The notes under the pieces were generated by a model. That model searched no databases. It was given only the letters and a program-made list of their open reading frames with translations, and was not told the DNA's origin. Position numbers and translations under genes: made by a program. A stretch of DNA of 64,000 bases. It comes from Ahrensia sp. GTDB taxonomy: Bacteria > Pseudomonadota > Alphaproteobacteria > Rhizobiales > Rhizobiaceae. The number at the start of each line of letters is the position of its first letter. Position 1 is the first letter of the stretch. The stretch covers positions 248,001 through 312,000 of the forward strand of contig JAPPOQ010000033.1 in NCBI GenBank assembly GCA_028817895.1, in the 5' to 3' direction. This document shows positions 19,059 to 28,048 of the stretch, piece by piece.

Positions 19059-19177
19059 AAGCGCATCAAACGTTTGAAATGTAACGCTTGCCGATTGGCG
19101 CGACAGGCGGCATAAGCGGCGCGGCGCATGCGACACCGATTGCAAAGCTGGTCGCACATCGTTGCAAAGGATAGGCC

Positions 19178-19921
19178 TTGTCGTCCTCCACCACTAAGGA
19201 AAAACCGGGAAGCACGTTCGGAGAGACTGTTTCAGTAATCGTCCAGGCGCTGATTTTGGCGCTTATCCTGCGCACTTTTCTGTTTCAGCCCTTCAACATT
19301 CCCTCCGGTTCCATGAAGCCCACTCTGTTGATTGGGGATTATATTTTCGTCTCCAAGTTCAGCTATGGCTACAGCCGCTATTCCTTCCCCTTTGGCCCGC
19401 CGATCTTTGACGGTCGTATCTGGGCGGGAGAACCGGAACGCGGTGATGTCGTCGTGTTCAAATATCCACCTGATCCCAGCAAGGACTATATCAAGCGCGT
19501 GGTGGGTCTTCCCCGAGACAAGGTGCAGTTGCGCGACAGCGTCATCTACATCAACGACCAGCCGGTACAGCGTGTGCAAGAAGGGATTTTCGTCGACCGC
19601 AATTTTGGGGCGAATGTCGAAGTGCCGATTTTCCGCGAAGAACAGGCCGGTGGACACAGCTACGATACGATAGACATCCAGCCCGGCAATCTGCCGGACA
19701 ACACACCGGTCTTTGACGTCCCTGAAGGACATTACTTTTTTCTGGGAGACAATCGCGACAACTCCGCCGACAGCCGCTTTGACGTTGGCTTCGTTCCCGC
19801 CGATCATCTCGTGGGAAAGGCACAGATCATCTTCCTTTCGCTGGAAGATGGTGTTGGGGCATGGCAAATCTGGCGTTGGCCCACCGATATGCGGTGGGGG
19901 CGTCTGTTCACGCGACTCTAG
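19178..19921 (+). CDS. lepB: signal peptidase I
   Basis: Cleaves Sec and Tat signal peptides at the outer face of the inner membrane. 247 residues: one N-terminal membrane anchor (SVIVQALILALILRTFLF), the catalytic Ser at about S45 in PSGSMKPT, the general-base Lys at about K106 in DYIKRVVGLP, and the GDNRDNSADSR box near residue 190. The start codon is TTG (19178) preceded by AAGGA at 19166-19170. It begins a compact lepB-rnc-era-recO cluster, with protein export and RNA processing genes together as in other alphaproteobacteria. Confidence 0.95.
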   Translation: MSSSTTKEKPGSTFGETVSVIVQALILALILRTFLFQPFNIPSGSMKPTLLIGDYIFVSKFSYGYSRYSFPFGPPIFDGRIWAGEPERGDVVVFKYPPDPSKDYIKRVVGLPRDKVQLRDSVIYINDQPVQRVQEGIFVDRNFGANVEVPIFREEQAGGHSYDTIDIQPGNLPDNTPVFDVPEGHYFFLGDNRDNSADSRFDVGFVPADHLVGKAQIIFLSLEDGVGAWQIWRWPTDMRWGRLFTRL

Positions 19922-19935
19922 AGCGGCCCTTACCC

Positions 19936-20661
19936 ATGGCGACGGCACGCATTTCGTCAACCAAGATTGGCGATCTTGAAAGGCGAATAGGCCACTCGTT
20001 CAACAGCTATGAGCGGCTGCTGAGAGCGTTGACGCATTCCAGCGCAACCGCGCGCACCGATACGGCTTCAAACTATCAGCGTCTGGAATTTCTAGGAGAT
20101 CGGGTGCTTGGCCTTTGCGTCGCTGAACTGCTGTTTGAGACCTTCCCGACATCGCCGGAGGGTGAGCTTGCCGTCCGTTCAAGCGCACTGGTCAGCGGCC
20201 GCACTTGCGCGGAAATTGCCGATGAGATTGGCCTGCCGGAATTCATTCACGCTGGCACCGATGTGAAACATCTCAGTTCCAAGAAGATGCGCAGCGTCCG
20301 CGCCGATGTCCTGGAGGCGCTCATTGCAGCCATTTATCTTGATGCCGGACTGGAAGCGGCCCGCAAATTTGTCGCCCGCTACTGGCAAAAGCGCCTGCAT
20401 CGTGCGGGTGCCGGGACGCCGGACAGCAAGACGGCTTTGCAGGAGTGGACCCATGCGAATTTCGAAGCGACGCCGGTCTATTCGGTCGCGAAACGGTCTG
20501 GCCCCGATCATGAACCGGTGTTTACGGTGGAGGTGAGCTTCAAGGGCGGAACCGGCGAACAGGGCGTCGGGCGCTCCAAACGTGCCGCCGAACAACAGGC
20601 CGCCAAGCGCGTTCTGGTTCGAGAGGGCGTTTGGGAAAGCGATGAAGGCGGCGCCTCATGA
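19936..20661 (+). CDS. rnc: ribonuclease III
   Basis: Cleaves double-stranded RNA in rRNA and mRNA processing. 241 residues with the RNase III signature YQRLEFLGDRVLGL and the second acidic cluster VRADVLEALIAAIYLDAG. A C-terminal double-stranded RNA-binding domain follows (DSKTALQEWTHANF ... GGTGEQGVGRSKRAAEQQAAKRVL). ATG at 19936 is chosen; an in-frame start at 19861 would overlap lepB by 61 bases. The stop overlaps the era start (ATGA). Confidence 0.96.
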   Translation: MATARISSTKIGDLERRIGHSFNSYERLLRALTHSSATARTDTASNYQRLEFLGDRVLGLCVAELLFETFPTSPEGELAVRSSALVSGRTCAEIADEIGLPEFIHAGTDVKHLSSKKMRSVRADVLEALIAAIYLDAGLEAARKFVARYWQKRLHRAGAGTPDSKTALQEWTHANFEATPVYSVAKRSGPDHEPVFTVEVSFKGGTGEQGVGRSKRAAEQQAAKRVLVREGVWESDEGGAS

Positions 20662-21569
20662 CATCTCCCTCACAGCACACAAGATGCGGGTTTGTTGCGC
20701 TGATCGGTGCGCCAAATGCTGGCAAATCCACTCTATTGAACCGCTTTGTGGGCTCCAAGGTGTCGATCGTCAGCCACAAGGTGCAGACGACGCGGACCAC
20801 CATTCGTGGCATCGCAATCGCTGATGACAGCCAGATCATCTTCGTCGATACGCCGGGCATATTTCAGCCGCGCCGCAGGCTCGACAAGGCGATGGTTGAA
20901 GCGGCGTGGGGCGGTGCCAAGGATGCCGACATCGTCTGCCTGCTCATCGATGCCGAGCGCGGTATCAAGGGAGATGCGCGCAGAATTCTCGAAGCGCTGG
21001 GCGAGGTGAAGCTTCCCAGAGTTCTGCTCCTCAATAAGATCGACAGACTTCCGCGCGAAGCCCTGCTGGCCTTGGTGGAAGAAGCCAACGGCGTCGCCGA
21101 ATTCGAGCAGACCTTCCTGATTTCCGCTTTGAATGGAGACGGTTGCGCCGACGTTTTGACTCATCTTGCCAAGTCGGTTCCTGCCGGTCCCTGGCTCTAT
21201 CCGGCGGATCAGATCACCGATGCGCCTGTGAAATTGCTAACCGCGGAGATCACACGCGAAAAGCTGTTTCTGCGCCTGCATCAGGAACTTCCCTATTCGG
21301 CCCATGTCGAGGTTGAAGGCTGGGAAGAGCGCAAGGATGGGTCGGTGAAGATCGATCAGGTGATCTACATCCAACGGGCGGCGCACAAGAAGATCGTCAT
21401 TGGAGCCAAGGGCGAGACCATCAAGGCCATTTCGACCGCGGCTCGCAATGAACTGACCGATTTTCTGGGGCGCAAGGTACATCTGTTTCTTTTCGTGAAG
21501 GTGCGCGAGAATTGGCTCGATGACCCCGAGCGCTACCGGGAAATGGGGTTGGAGTATCCCAAATCCTGA
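20658..21569 (+). CDS. era: GTPase Era (30S assembly)
   Basis: Ras-like GTPase that binds 16S rRNA near its 3' end during small-subunit maturation. 303 residues with G1 GAPNAGKST (about residues 17-25), G3 DTPG, G4 NKID and a C-terminal KH domain (KIVIGAKGETIKAISTAARNEL). The start overlaps rnc by four bases. Gene order rnc-era-recO is conserved in the class. Confidence 0.96.
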   Translation: MTSPSQHTRCGFVALIGAPNAGKSTLLNRFVGSKVSIVSHKVQTTRTTIRGIAIADDSQIIFVDTPGIFQPRRRLDKAMVEAAWGGAKDADIVCLLIDAERGIKGDARRILEALGEVKLPRVLLLNKIDRLPREALLALVEEANGVAEFEQTFLISALNGDGCADVLTHLAKSVPAGPWLYPADQITDAPVKLLTAEITREKLFLRLHQELPYSAHVEVEGWEERKDGSVKIDQVIYIQRAAHKKIVIGAKGETIKAISTAARNELTDFLGRKVHLFLFVKVRENWLDDPERYREMGLEYPKS

Positions 21570-21594
21570 CCGGAACAGCTGACTGGCACATAGT

Positions 21595-22341
21595 ATGGAA
21601 TGGACAGATGAAGCCATCGTCATCGGCGTTCGCAAACACGGAGAATCCTCCGTGATCGCCGAACTGATGACGCTGGAACGCGGTCGCCATATGGGCCTGG
21701 TTCAGGGCGGACGTTCGCGCGCGTTGCGCCCCGTCCTGCAACCCGGCAATTCGGTTCGCGCGACCTGGCGGGCCAGACTTGATGAGCATCTTGGCCAATA
21801 CAGGCTGGAAGCCGAAAGGTTGCGGGCGGGCGATTTGATGCAGGCTGCCCACGGCATTTATGTGGTGCAGATCGTGTCGGCCCTTCTGCGCCTGTTGCCG
21901 GAGAGAGACGCTCACCCGGCGCTTTACAAGATGCTCTGCGCGGTGCTCGATCATTTGGAGGAGCCTAGGATTGCCGCTGAACTCGTGGTGCGCTTTGAAC
22001 TCGCCATTCTGGAGGAGTTGGGTTTTGGGTTGGACCTCACGCGCTGTGCAGCAACGGGTGACGGCCACGACCTGATCTATGTCTCACCCAAATCGGGCAG
22101 GGCAGTCAGTCGTTCGGCGGGCGCTCCATATCAAGATCGAATGCTGCCTCTGCCCAGTTTCCTGCTGGCCCGCAGCTATGGCGATGTCGAAATGGCCGCT
22201 TCGCAGGAGATCGCCGACGGCTTCGCGCTGACCGGTTTGTTTCTTCACCGGCATGTTTATGGCCCGAGGGGCATCTCTGCGCCCAGTGAAAGGGAAAGTC
22301 TTTTGCGAATGATCACGCAAAGAGGGGACAAAGATGCCTGA
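21595..22341 (+). CDS. recO: DNA repair protein RecO
   Basis: Mediator that loads RecA onto SSB-coated single-stranded DNA with RecR. 248 residues beginning [23 protein letters not shown] with the N-terminal OB fold ([13 protein letters not shown]). Alphaproteobacterial features follow, including [17 protein letters not shown], where many RecO proteins carry Zn-binding cysteines. The end overlaps the thioesterase gene by eight bases. Confidence 0.93.
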   Translation: MEWTDEAIVIGVRKHGESSVIAELMTLERGRHMGLVQGGRSRALRPVLQPGNSVRATWRARLDEHLGQYRLEAERLRAGDLMQAAHGIYVVQIVSALLRLLPERDAHPALYKMLCAVLDHLEEPRIAAELVVRFELAILEELGFGLDLTRCAATGDGHDLIYVSPKSGRAVSRSAGAPYQDRMLPLPSFLLARSYGDVEMAASQEIADGFALTGLFLHRHVYGPRGISAPSERESLLRMITQRGDKDA

Positions 22342-22834
22342 ATTTCTCGATGGCGTAGAATTGAAGAAGGGTTTTGGCGTCACGCCGCTTGAGGAAGTGC
22401 GCAAACTCACCGGGCTGGAATTTCTCCAGGGCATCGTTGCTGGTGACTTTCCAGCCCCGACGATGGGTGGAACGCTGGGGTTTCGATTGTATGAGGTCGG
22501 CGACGGCTTCGCCAATTTCACCGGCGTTCCGGGAGAAAAACACTTCAACCCGGCCGGAGTTGTGCATGGCGGCTATGCAGCCACTTTGCTGGATTCGGCG
22601 CTTGGTTGCGCATGCCACACTCTGTCGCCGCGCGGACATTCCAACACGACAATCGAACTGAAAGTGAATCTTGTGCGACCGATTATGCCGCAAGTCGGGC
22701 GTCTCTACGCGAAGGCCAAGGTCATCCATCCTGGCCGACAGATCTCCACCGCCGAAGGCCAATTGGTTGACGAAGCGGGTAAGCTCTACGCACACGGCAC
22801 GACGACCTGCCTGACGTTCAAACTGCCGGAGTAG
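22334..22834 (+). CDS. PaaI-type hotdog-fold thioesterase
   Basis: A 166-residue acyl-CoA thioesterase of the PaaI/YiiD group. The conserved active-site stretch [16 protein letters not shown] supplies the HGG motif and the acidic residue (Asp in LLDSA). Later strands are [25 protein letters not shown]. The substrate acyl group is unknown. It overlaps recO by eight bases, so it is probably part of that transcript. Confidence 0.85.
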   Translation: MPEFLDGVELKKGFGVTPLEEVRKLTGLEFLQGIVAGDFPAPTMGGTLGFRLYEVGDGFANFTGVPGEKHFNPAGVVHGGYAATLLDSALGCACHTLSPRGHSNTTIELKVNLVRPIMPQVGRLYAKAKVIHPGRQISTAEGQLVDEAGKLYAHGTTTCLTFKLPE

Positions 22835-22933
22835 TTTGAAACCAAAGTTGGCGCCCACGCCTCTGTTGCACTTGAAGTCTGTTGCGCTTTGAACGACATT
22901 GACTTCAGAGATATAGAGATCGCAGGTACGCTT

Positions 22934-23131
22934 ATGAGTCTTGTGGACAGCGATGGGGCAAGCAAGAAGTTGTTTAGCGGCAAAGCGCTGTTCTTCAATA
23001 GCGCGGTTGCGGCTATTGGCGCGGGCGCAGCCATGATGGCCGCAACCGGTGTGCTTTGGCAGGGTGCGGTGGTTGCTGTTGCAGGTGGTATCGTAGGTTA
23101 TTCGGTGACCAACGATATTCCAAAAAACTAG
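22934..23131 (+). CDS. small membrane protein, hypothetical
   Basis: About 65 residues from the ATG at 22934 (80 if the TTG at 22889 is used). A Gly/Ala-rich hydrophobic stretch (FFNSAVAAIGAGAAMMAATGVLWQ and GAVVAVAGGIVGYSV) suggests one or two membrane helices. No family is recognised. The ribosome binding site is weak at either start. The next small membrane ORF begins 10 bases downstream, so the two may be a pair. Confidence 0.45.
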   Translation: MSLVDSDGASKKLFSGKALFFNSAVAAIGAGAAMMAATGVLWQGAVVAVAGGIVGYSVTNDIPKN

Positions 23132-23140
23132 AACTCGGAT

Positions 23141-23548
23141 TTGCCACGTTCTATCGCATTTTCTCTGGCAGCCTCGCTGATCGGTACAGCGGTCTATACA
23201 CTTTGGCATAGTGTCGGTGCTGGAGGCCTGAACCCCTCCAGAAACGACTACATCGTGGTGGCTGTTTCCTTCTTTAACGCCGCTGCGATTGTCAGTTTGT
23301 TTTACATCCTATTCTCGGCAGAAAAGTCGACACCTGCCGCATTTGGTAGGATTATCAGGAACAACATCGCAACGGTCGTTGTGGCACTTTTGATCAATTT
23401 GATTGGCTCAATCGTCGATATTTTTCGGGCATTCGGCCGACCTTGGGTTCGGCAAAGCTTCGATACGTTCGATCGCTTCCGCTTCATGATCCCTCAGGCA
23501 GTGTTGCCAACCAATCGAGGCCTTGGCCAACCCATTCACCGGGTATAG
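23141..23548 (+). CDS. putative three-helix membrane protein, hypothetical
   Basis: 135 residues from a TTG start. Three hydrophobic segments are visible: IAFSLAASLIGTAVYTL, DYIVVAVSFFNAAAIVSLFYILF and NIATVVVALLINLIGSIVDIF. The last ~22 codons overlap the convergent depolymerase-like gene by 65 bases, so the tail may not be conserved. No ribosome binding site of normal spacing was found. Unknown function; real existence is moderately likely because of the preceding small membrane ORF. Confidence 0.4.
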   Translation: MPRSIAFSLAASLIGTAVYTLWHSVGAGGLNPSRNDYIVVAVSFFNAAAIVSLFYILFSAEKSTPAAFGRIIRNNIATVVVALLINLIGSIVDIFRAFGRPWVRQSFDTFDRFRFMIPQAVLPTNRGLGQPIHRV

Positions 23549-24296
23549 AGTGACCACGCTCGTGCAGGCACAGTTCCAGAACCTTGCCGCTCTCGCTCTT
23601 TTCCCAACGGGTGCAGTCCAATCGTTCATCGCGCGATGTGACGGCTTCGCTTTCCTCGCCTGCGCCATTGATCGTTTTGAGAAGATCGAGACCCTGTGGA
23701 ATGGCCATTGAGTCGTAGATGCCGACCCTGTCGAAAGAGACAACTCGGTCTGAAAGCCCGTGAATATGACGCAGATTGATCGGACCGGAAGGGCAGGTCT
23801 GTGGGTTTGAATGCCAGAACCCTCCAGCGATGGGCGCATAACCGCGAAACAAGTCGCCCCGATAGCAGGCGACGTTCCAGACCATGGATGCTCCACGCGA
23901 AAAGCCGGATGCGAGCGTCCTTTGGTCATCGATTGGCCAACGGCGGCGAACGTCTCGCATGACATTTTCGATGAATGTCGCTTCGTCGCGCCCGCCTTCC
24001 GCTCGTCCTGCGCCGATCTGACGCCAATAGCCGGTGCGGGCAAAGGGGGCGATGAAGAGAGCTCCGCGCTGCGTTGCGCCACGCACCATTGCCCGGTTGC
24101 GGAAAGTTGCTTCGGGTGAACTGTTCCAGCCGTGGAAGTACACCACGAGACCGAGTGGAGACCTTTCATCCCATTCTTCAGGCACTGCGGCGAGATAATA
24201 TCCTTCCGGGACGTCACAGCGGCTGTCGGCGCCGCAGGCAAAGGCAGAAATCGACGTAACGACCCCAATCAACGATGCAAGAATAAGTCTGCGCAT
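23484..24296 (-). CDS. secreted polyhydroxybutyrate depolymerase-like esterase
   Basis: A 270-residue alpha/beta hydrolase with a signal peptide (MRRLILASLIGVVTSISAFA). Its oxyanion-hole-like segment is VVYFHGWNSSPEA and its nucleophile elbow is SGFSRGASMVW (GxSxG). A late His (ERGHSIPGEW) completes a plausible triad. Several Cys pairs suit a periplasmic or extracellular location. It resembles the LpqC/PHB-depolymerase group of esterases, but the polymer or ester substrate is not certain. It starts one base from the MFS gene end, so both are likely co-transcribed. Confidence 0.75.
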   Translation of the reverse strand: MRRLILASLIGVVTSISAFACGADSRCDVPEGYYLAAVPEEWDERSPLGLVVYFHGWNSSPEATFRNRAMVRGATQRGALFIAPFARTGYWRQIGAGRAEGGRDEATFIENVMRDVRRRWPIDDQRTLASGFSRGASMVWNVACYRGDLFRGYAPIAGGFWHSNPQTCPSGPINLRHIHGLSDRVVSFDRVGIYDSMAIPQGLDLLKTINGAGEESEAVTSRDERLDCTRWEKSESGKVLELCLHERGHSIPGEWVGQGLDWLATLPEGS

Positions 24297-25531
24297 CAGG
24301 CCAAAGCTTCGCGTTCAACCGGGCGTTCCTGAATGGGCCAATGCACGATCGCGGCGAATAGACCGAGCGCGACACCCAACCACCACACGACATCATAACT
24401 GCCATAGGCATCCCGCAGCCAGCCGCCCATATAGACGCCGATAAAAGAACCGATCTGATGAGAGAAAAACACGATACCGCCCAGCATACCCAAATGTCTT
24501 GTGCCGAACATAATCGCCACGAGTGCGTTAGTGGGTGCGACCGTAGAGAGCCATAGCAGGCCCATCACGATGGCGAAGATGATGACGCTGGTCGGCGTCT
24601 GTGGAAGCAGCAGGAAAGCGGCCACAGCAATGGATCGCCCGACATAGAGCAGCGCCAAAAAGATGGTCTTGGAGTATCTCTGCCCGATGATCCCGGACGC
24701 GAGCGAGCCAAAAATGTTGAACAGGCCGATCAACGCCAAAGCCCAAACGGCGTAAACCGGTGCAATGCCGATATCCGTGATATATTTTGGGAAGTGAGCG
24801 GCGATGAAAGCCACCTGAAAGCCGCAGACAAAAAAACCTGAAATTAAAAGAACATAGGAGCGATGGGCAAAGGCCTCCCCCAACGCTTCGCGCACGGTCT
24901 GTCCGGCCTCCGCCTGTGCGGCGGCGGAATCTTTTGCGCTGCCGTAGAGCGGCACGGCTAGAACCGGAATCACCAGCATCATGACGGACAAGATGACCAA
25001 TCCGTGAGACCAGCCGAAACTCGCAATCAGCCCGGCGGACAGTGGAGAGAACAGGAACATGCCGGCAGAACCCGCTGCGGTGCCTAGCCCGAACACGAAT
25101 GAACGACTTTCAGGCGCGACATTTCTGGCAAAGACGGAGAGGATGATGCCGAAGGACCCCGCCGCAACGCCTAGCCCGACCAGCAAGCCGCCGCCAATAT
25201 GCAGCCAGAGCGGGGTTTCCGCGATGCCCATAATATACAGACCGAGTGCATAAATGATGCCCCCGGCGGCCAACGGTTTGTAGGCGCCAAATCGGTCTGC
25301 CAGCGCACCAAAGACCGGCTGTCCCATGCCCCAGGCGAGGTTTTGGATCGCGATGGCCAAACCAAAAGTCGCGCTCGTCCAGCCCCGATCGTCCAACATA
25401 GGTTGCTGGAAAAAGCCCATGGCAGACCGGGGCCCGAAGGCGAGCAGGGCAATCGTACAGCCGCAGGTAACGATCAACCAGACAGGCGGATTCCACCGGC
25501 GAAGTGTGGCCGGAGCGGGCGTGGTCGACAT
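24296..25531 (-). CDS. MFS transporter
   Basis: A 411-residue major facilitator with about 12 hydrophobic helices. It has the loop 2-3 signature GALADRFGAYKPLAAGG and the alphaproteobacterial oxalate/formate-antiporter-like N-terminus (GPRSAMGFFQQPMLDDRGW). The central loop carries an Ala/Glu-rich stretch. The substrate is unknown, with small carboxylates being the family-level guess. It is divergent from the following hydratase gene (114 bases between starts), which also handles 2-oxo acids, so a shared function is possible. Confidence 0.82.
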   Translation of the reverse strand: MSTTPAPATLRRWNPPVWLIVTCGCTIALLAFGPRSAMGFFQQPMLDDRGWTSATFGLAIAIQNLAWGMGQPVFGALADRFGAYKPLAAGGIIYALGLYIMGIAETPLWLHIGGGLLVGLGVAAGSFGIILSVFARNVAPESRSFVFGLGTAAGSAGMFLFSPLSAGLIASFGWSHGLVILSVMMLVIPVLAVPLYGSAKDSAAAQAEAGQTVREALGEAFAHRSYVLLISGFFVCGFQVAFIAAHFPKYITDIGIAPVYAVWALALIGLFNIFGSLASGIIGQRYSKTIFLALLYVGRSIAVAAFLLLPQTPTSVIIFAIVMGLLWLSTVAPTNALVAIMFGTRHLGMLGGIVFFSHQIGSFIGVYMGGWLRDAYGSYDVVWWLGVALGLFAAIVHWPIQERPVEREALA

Positions 25532-25645
25532 GAAGCTTGACCTTTCGGCGAATATGCGGCTGTTGACTTTACCCCCGAAAGAAAGCTTTCGCGAACCAAA
25601 TTCCTTGATCGCTCACATCACGATTTTTCATCTGAAAGGCCCATC

Positions 25646-26413
25646 ATGAACAAGACCGAGATCGCAAGCGCCATCGCCGAGGCGCGCAAGGCTGGTGAGC
25701 AGGTCGATATTGTCCTGAATGATGCGACACTGTCGCGCGACGATGCGATGGAGATCCAGGGGCTTGCATTCGAAGCGTTCGGCTCTCCGTCAGTCGGTTG
25801 GAAGGTTGGGGCCACCAATGCGGCAGCGCAGTCCAATTTCGGCATCGACAGCCCGTTTTATGGACCGATCGCTGAAGCCGGCGTCGTGAAATCCGGGGCG
25901 AGCCTTCCCAAGCTGGCCTGTATCGGGGCGATGGAGCCCGAATATGCGTTCCGCATGAAGCGTGATTTTCCCGCCGCAGGCGAAGAGATCACCGAGGAAA
26001 GTGCCGCCGACGCAGTCGATGCGGTTCACGTGGCGATCGAGATGATCGGTCGCTGCATCGGAAATTCGCAATGGGCCAATGGTGTTGGCGTGACGATGGA
26101 TTTTGGCGGCAATGCGGCCTTCGTCATCGGCGATGCGATCAAGGACTGGCGCTCGCAGGACCTGGTCAATACGCCCGTAACCGCCATGGTGGATGGCGAA
26201 GCGGTTGAAACGGGAAATGGCGAACCGGTCATGGGCGCTCCCATCAAATCATTGGTTTGGCTTGCGCAGCAACTCGCTGAGAGAGGATCGATGCTGAAAG
26301 CCGGAGATTGGGTCTCCACGGGTACCTGCACACCACCGGTCCCCGCGCAGGTTGGAAAAACCCTTTCGGCAAAATTTGGCGCTCTCGGCTCGGTGAGCGT
26401 CTCCTTTACCTAA
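25646..26413 (+). CDS. 2-keto-4-pentenoate hydratase-like FAH-family protein
   Basis: A 255-residue protein of the MhpD/HpcG hydratase branch. Marks are GWKVGATNAAAQSNFGI, the metal-ligand segment EPEYAFRM, VDAVHVAIEMIG, and the terminal DWVSTGTCTPPVPAQVG. Such enzymes add water to 2-hydroxypenta-2,4-dienoates in aromatic meta-cleavage pathways or act on related oxalocrotonates. No other catabolic genes are adjacent, so the physiological substrate is open. The ATG at 25646 has only weak ribosome binding sequence nearby. Confidence 0.8.
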   Translation: MNKTEIASAIAEARKAGEQVDIVLNDATLSRDDAMEIQGLAFEAFGSPSVGWKVGATNAAAQSNFGIDSPFYGPIAEAGVVKSGASLPKLACIGAMEPEYAFRMKRDFPAAGEEITEESAADAVDAVHVAIEMIGRCIGNSQWANGVGVTMDFGGNAAFVIGDAIKDWRSQDLVNTPVTAMVDGEAVETGNGEPVMGAPIKSLVWLAQQLAERGSMLKAGDWVSTGTCTPPVPAQVGKTLSAKFGALGSVSVSFT

Positions 26414-26550
26414 AAGCCGGTATCTCAAGGCGGTTCCCCCGAAGAAGAGCGCGTTTGCTGCGGTGGACCGACCTTTGGTCCACCTTGTGCGGGGCTTTGC
26501 AAAGGTCTAGAAGGCCGTGTCCGGGCAACCGGGCTTGTTTTGCGCTACCC

Positions 26551-26571
26551 TTATACTCATATTGAGTATAA
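26551..26571. promoter_or_regulatory. candidate NadQ operator before nadA
   Basis: A perfect inverted repeat with nine-base arms (TTATACTCA and TGAGTATAA) around a three-base centre, 25 bases upstream of the nadA ATG. The position suits repression of the promoter. A NadQ-type regulator gene lies at the other end of the nad cluster. The assignment to NadQ is inference from context; the palindrome is seen directly. Confidence 0.7.
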
Positions 26572-26596
26572 TGCAGTCTGATGAACGGAGCGGATC

Positions 26597-27688
26597 ATGC
26601 TTTCTGCGGTCGAAGACGGGTTGGATACCCGCCAAAGCGATGTGAATACGGAAGGGCCTGCTGGCCGTTCCTATGAAAAGTTGCTGAGGCCATCGCTCGA
26701 CTACACGCCGGAGGTCGCCGAGGCCACCGCGCATATCTTTGAGCGCGTCAAGCACCACATTCCCGCGATCGAATGGCCGGTGCATGCGCCCTACATTCAC
26801 GCCATCAATACTCTCAAGAAAGAGCGCGATGCGGTCATTCTGGCGCATAATTACCAGACACCGGAGATCTTCCATGGCGTGGCGGATATTGCCGGTGATT
26901 CCTTGCAGCTGGCCATGGAAGCGACACGCGTTAAAGCGCATGTCATTGTGCAATGTGGCGTGCATTTCATGGCGGAGACGTCAAAGCTGCTCAATCCGTC
27001 CAAGACCGTGCTTATCCCGGACATGAAAGCCGGCTGCTCGTTGGCTGAGTCGATCACAGGCGAAGATGTGCGCCTTCTGCGTGAAGCCAATCCGGGTGTC
27101 CCGATCGTCACTTATGTGAACACGTCAGCCGATGTGAAAGCTGAAAGCGACATTTGCTGCACCTCGTCCAACGCCGTTCAGGTGGTTGAGAGCTTCGGGG
27201 TTGATACGGTCTTGCTCATTCCGGACGAATATCTCGCCCAGAATGTTGCCAAGCAGACAGATGTCAAAATCCTCACATGGAAGGGCCATTGCGAGGTGCA
27301 CGAACGCTTCACCGCTGACGAGCTGTTGGCCTACAAAGAGGCTGATCCCGCCATTCAGATTGTCGCGCATCCCGAATGCCCAACGGAAGTGACGGCGGTT
27401 GCCGACTATACCGGCTCCACATCAGGCATGATCGACTTCGCAACGGGGCAGAAGGCGGGCGCAAAGGTTCTGCTGGTCACCGAATGCTCCATGGCCTCCA
27501 ACATTCAAGACCAGGCACCGGGTGTTGAGTTCATCAAGCCCTGCAATCTGTGCCCACATATGAAGCGCATCACATTGCCGAAGATTCTCGACAGTCTTCT
27601 GGAGATGAAAGAAGAGGTCACAGTCGACCCAATGGTGGCGCAAAAGGCGCGGCAAGCGGTCGAGCGCATGGTCAATCTGAAACATTAG
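26597..27688 (+). CDS. nadA: quinolinate synthase
   Basis: Condenses iminoaspartate with dihydroxyacetone phosphate to quinolinate in de novo NAD synthesis, using a 4Fe-4S cluster. 363 residues; conserved pieces are [60 protein letters not shown] and [14 protein letters not shown]. These include the three cluster cysteines of the long NadA type. The start at 26597 is 25 bases after the palindromic operator. It heads a nadA-(DUF6614-like)-nadB-nadC operon. Confidence 0.96.
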   Translation: MLSAVEDGLDTRQSDVNTEGPAGRSYEKLLRPSLDYTPEVAEATAHIFERVKHHIPAIEWPVHAPYIHAINTLKKERDAVILAHNYQTPEIFHGVADIAGDSLQLAMEATRVKAHVIVQCGVHFMAETSKLLNPSKTVLIPDMKAGCSLAESITGEDVRLLREANPGVPIVTYVNTSADVKAESDICCTSSNAVQVVESFGVDTVLLIPDEYLAQNVAKQTDVKILTWKGHCEVHERFTADELLAYKEADPAIQIVAHPECPTEVTAVADYTGSTSGMIDFATGQKAGAKVLLVTECSMASNIQDQAPGVEFIKPCNLCPHMKRITLPKILDSLLEMKEEVTVDPMVAQKARQAVERMVNLKH

Positions 27689-27697
27689 CATTCAGCG

Positions 27698-28048
27698 ATG
27701 GACATCTATCACGGCTTCTTCACGTTGAATCCTGATGTCAGCGATGTCGAATTTGCAGATGATTTTGCTCGCTTTATGGAGTTTTTGAGGCGAGAAGGGA
27801 AAATCGAGTCATGGAGACTCATGCGGCGCAAGTTGGGTCTGGGACCACGCGAATTCGGTGAGTTTCACATAATGATCGAAGTGGAAAATCTGGCACAACT
27901 GGATGCGGCGTTCGCAATGGCGTCGCGCAGGGCCGGCGATATGGAACGGCATCATTTCGACGTCAATTCCAAGATCGCTGATGTGAAGTTTGCCCTTTAC
28001 CGCGACTTTCCCGATCCCAATCGCTTGCGCGGGGAGGAGATGTTTTGA
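27698..28048 (+). CDS. small DUF6614-like protein inside the nad operon
   Basis: 116 residues, soluble, no signal peptide. Sequence pieces: [20 protein letters not shown] at the start, then [34 protein letters not shown] near the end. The layout (short beta-alpha pattern with an [17 protein letters not shown] unit) suggests a ferredoxin-like alpha/beta fold. I recall similar proteins under DUF6614, but that name is from memory. It starts 10 bases after nadA and overlaps nadB by four bases, so it is co-translated with the pathway. Function is unknown; a role around NadA/NadB, for example with iminoaspartate, is speculation. Confidence 0.85.
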   Translation: MDIYHGFFTLNPDVSDVEFADDFARFMEFLRREGKIESWRLMRRKLGLGPREFGEFHIMIEVENLAQLDAAFAMASRRAGDMERHHFDVNSKIADVKFALYRDFPDPNRLRGEEMF

